53,254 bases of DNA, from positions 1 to 53,254 of the forward strand of contig DATMPC010000114.1 of the NCBI GenBank assembly GCA_035567895.1. Reading direction: 5' to 3'. Below, one piece after another: positions 51,805 to 53,254 of this stretch. Each line of letters opens with the position of its first letter. Within the stretch, counting starts at the first letter, position 1. Source of the DNA: Terriglobales bacterium (lineage in GTDB: Bacteria > Acidobacteriota > Terriglobia > Terriglobales > Acidobacteriaceae). The notes beneath the pieces were generated by a model. The model was not told the DNA's origin. It searched no databases and worked only from the letters and a program-made list of their open reading frames with translations. Made by a program: the position numbers and the translations under genes.

Positions 51805-52404
51805 TCAAAAGCCTGTGTCAGGTAAACCCAGTTCGTTCCGCACAGCATTCATCTTTTCCGCCAAGGTTGTGGTCTCCTTCCAGACTTTCTCCAGCCTGGC
51901 TTTAGATTCGGCAACACGATTCATCAGGTTCTGCGGTGTCGCCGATGACTCCAGGATCGACAGAACAGAACTCTGATCTGCTTTGGAGATCACATCCTCA
52001 TCCAAACCGACGAGCATGGCATTGCGCATCTGAATCTGGCCGATTAGTGGTCCCATCCTTCCGATCACCTTGATTCCCATGTTGATTGCGCCGGTTGGAT
52101 CGAAAACAGCGGCAGTCGACGGCCAGCCGCCAACGAGTTTGCCAATCTTCCTAAGCAGGCTAGTGGGGCCAAGCATGGGAAGAGTAAGCGGAATTTGCCA
52201 CTTGCGACAGAATTCGGCGATATCCAATGGGTCTGAGCCTGGCCCCTTGGCAATTCGCAGGCATTCCACGGCTAGCAGATGCCATCGAAATTCCCGTTCC
52301 GCGGTAGCCAGCGCATCTAATTGGCCCCGCCACATGGGTTCGAGAACAAGAAAGTAATAGAGCTTCTGGGATCCGCCAGGCGCCGGAGAAGGTATGGCAG
52401 CCAT
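51805..52404 (-). CDS. Hypothetical protein
   Basis: The 199-residue frame has AGGAGG 6 bases before ATG 52404 and a codon pattern like a gene. The product is helical with an Ala/Leu/Met-rich middle (LPMLGPTSLLRKIGKLVGGWPS, INMGIKVIGRMGPLIGQIQMRNAMLVGL) but no clear signal peptide or transmembrane helix. The C-terminus is charged and may form a coiled coil (NRVAESKARLEKVWKETTTLAEKMNAVRNEL). No family recognised. It stands alone between repeats. Confidence 0.65.
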   Translation of the reverse strand: MAAIPSPAPGGSQKLYYFLVLEPMWRGQLDALATAEREFRWHLLAVECLRIAKGPGSDPLDIAEFCRKWQIPLTLPMLGPTSLLRKIGKLVGGWPSTAAVFDPTGAINMGIKVIGRMGPLIGQIQMRNAMLVGLDEDVISKADQSSVLSILESSATPQNLMNRVAESKARLEKVWKETTTLAEKMNAVRNELGLPDTGF

Positions 52405-52848
52405 AAGTGCCTCCTGCAGGATGATTCTTGCTCAGCGATCAGAGCGCAAGATCAACGAGCCGCGCTCAAGCACCAGCCTCGTGTTGTAGCTCCGAAAACG
52501 GTGGCCATTCTACACCTGCCTTCTCCTGCGAAGAAAGGACACAAGCCAAACGGTAGTGTCTCAGTTTGAATTTTCATAAGTGCTTGCGAGCCACCAAGCC
52601 GCAGTGACAGGTGGCGCACCCTTTTTTCTCATTTCGCTTGTTTGGTTTCTGTTTTGGGATTCCTAGATGCACGGGTGCCCCGGCCTTTCCTCTTTTTGCT
52701 AAAGACTTACAGAATTCGGGTGCCCCGTTCCGCTCGGGGTTCGCGGGGCGGGGTAAGCGCTTTTTCTCCGGAGTCTCCTACCGCAGCGGAGGCTCGTGAC
52801 AAGCACCCGCCTGCTACCGCAACATCAACGGCACCCGCCCGCTACCGC
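52405..52848. repeat. Gene-free stretch rich in GC-rich palindromes
   Basis: Short repeats dominate: GGTGGCGCACCC near 52612, GGGTGCCCCG near 52672 and 52728, and CACCCGCCTGCTACCGC with CACCCGCCCGCTACCGC near 52805 and 52832 (direct repeats about 26 bases apart). I see no gene. Confidence 0.45.
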
Positions 52849-53052
52849 ATGCGGTTCTGCTTTACGAACTCCTTATGCCTTCATACCTACAATAAAGATG
52901 TTGTGAGCGGTCTTGTATCACTTCTGGCCGGGTTCCTCGTTACTCTTTTCCTTTTGGGAATTGTGGGATCGTTCGTGGTGATCGTAGTTACATTCATTCA
53001 AGACTTAGAGCTATTACTCCCCGACAAAGAATCGACCGACGGCGTCGACTGA
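52849..53052 (+). CDS. Possible small membrane protein
   Basis: A 67-codon frame from ATG 52849 ends with a long hydrophobic segment, VVSGLVSLLAGFLVTLFLLGIVGSFVVIVVTFI, followed by QDLELLLPDKESTDGVD. The start is uncertain; GTG 52903 would give only the hydrophobic part. No ribosome binding site is clear, and the upstream half is repeat-derived. From 53053 to the window end I see no gene except a possible ATG at 53232 that runs off the edge. Confidence 0.35.
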   Translation: MRFCFTNSLCLHTYNKDVVSGLVSLLAGFLVTLFLLGIVGSFVVIVVTFIQDLELLLPDKESTDGVD

Positions 53053-53254
53053 GACTCACGTGATCAGCCTGCGCCTATCTGAGAGATTCAAACCGTTGCT
53101 GGGGACACTCTTGGAGCCTGTCGGAGAGAAACTCCATAGCTGAGACGTAATCGACTGTCTGGGAGTGTCGGAACGGGAATCAGCTTCCATCCTGTGTACA
53201 GATGGCCTCAGGCCGGCATGAGGCTGGTTCGATGACGGAACAGTTTCAGCAGGT

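Noticed and set aside
53232-53254. Start of a new gene at the right edge
   Set aside because: ATG 53232 is open to the edge for only seven codons and has no convincing ribosome binding site.

Overview
The window looks like a chromosomal segment of an Acidobacteriota bacterium, probably class Terriglobia. The basis is a gene of the acidobacterial VWFA-related secreted family at the left edge, the gene repertoire (DUF3300/DUF2950 pair, DUF4136 protein, many small secreted proteins), a moderately high G+C content and intergenic space rich in short palindromic repeats. This is inference from content; no rRNA or tRNA gene is visible.

Layout. 1-2.3 kb: a truncated VWFA-type secreted protein and a heptaheme cytochrome c. 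2.6-8.3 kb: a formate dehydrogenase-N type operon (fdnG-fdnH-fdnI-fdhE) divergent from the cytochrome; fdnG carries an in-frame UGA (selenocysteine) followed by a SECIS-like hairpin. 8.3-9.0 kb: a PIN toxin/Phd-like antitoxin pair. 9.2-10.9 kb: a DoxX-MarR-pirin operon. 11.2 kb: dps. 11.8-13.8 kb: repeat-rich DNA almost without genes. 14-15 kb: two hypothetical proteins. 15.3-21.2 kb: an RND efflux operon (permease, adaptor, outer-membrane factor), then a small secreted protein and an aldo/keto reductase. 23.4-25.7 kb: a multicopper oxidase and a frameshifted secreted protein. 26.2-34.4 kb: a long regulatory and oxidoreductase block (degenerate receivers, aldo/keto reductase, 3-hydroxyisobutyrate-dehydrogenase-like enzyme, two related membrane histidine kinases, a FixJ-type regulator, a lone receiver and a receiver-less sigma-54 activator). 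34.4-37.7 kb: DUF2950 (frameshifted), DUF3300, two divergent metallothioneins and a DUF4136 protein. 38-41.4 kb: TetR/SDR pair and a MASE1 histidine kinase. 41.6-44.4 kb: a decayed secreted protein, ribokinase and nucleoside hydrolase. 44.5-48.5 kb: an unusual cassette of nucleotidyltransferase and TIM-barrel protein facing a large GHKL ATPase. 48.8-52.4 kb: a second MarR/NmrA/pirin module and hypothetical proteins.

How the parts may work together. Four sequences resembling sigma-54 (-24/-12) promoters lie before the RND operon, the small secreted protein, the receiver/aldo-keto block and a metallothionein, and the window also encodes a sigma-54 activator. I infer a possible local sigma-54 regulon for envelope, metal and redox stress. 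The two MarR modules (one with DoxX and a YhhW-type pirin, one with NmrA and a second pirin) share paralogous regulators and related ATATC/GATAT palindromes, suggesting an electrophile or quinone response. The strongest candidate for an undescribed system is the nucleotidyltransferase/TIM-barrel/GHKL cassette. Three genes carry apparent frameshifts (25.2, 34.4 and 41.6 kb); read-level checking is needed to separate decay from assembly error.
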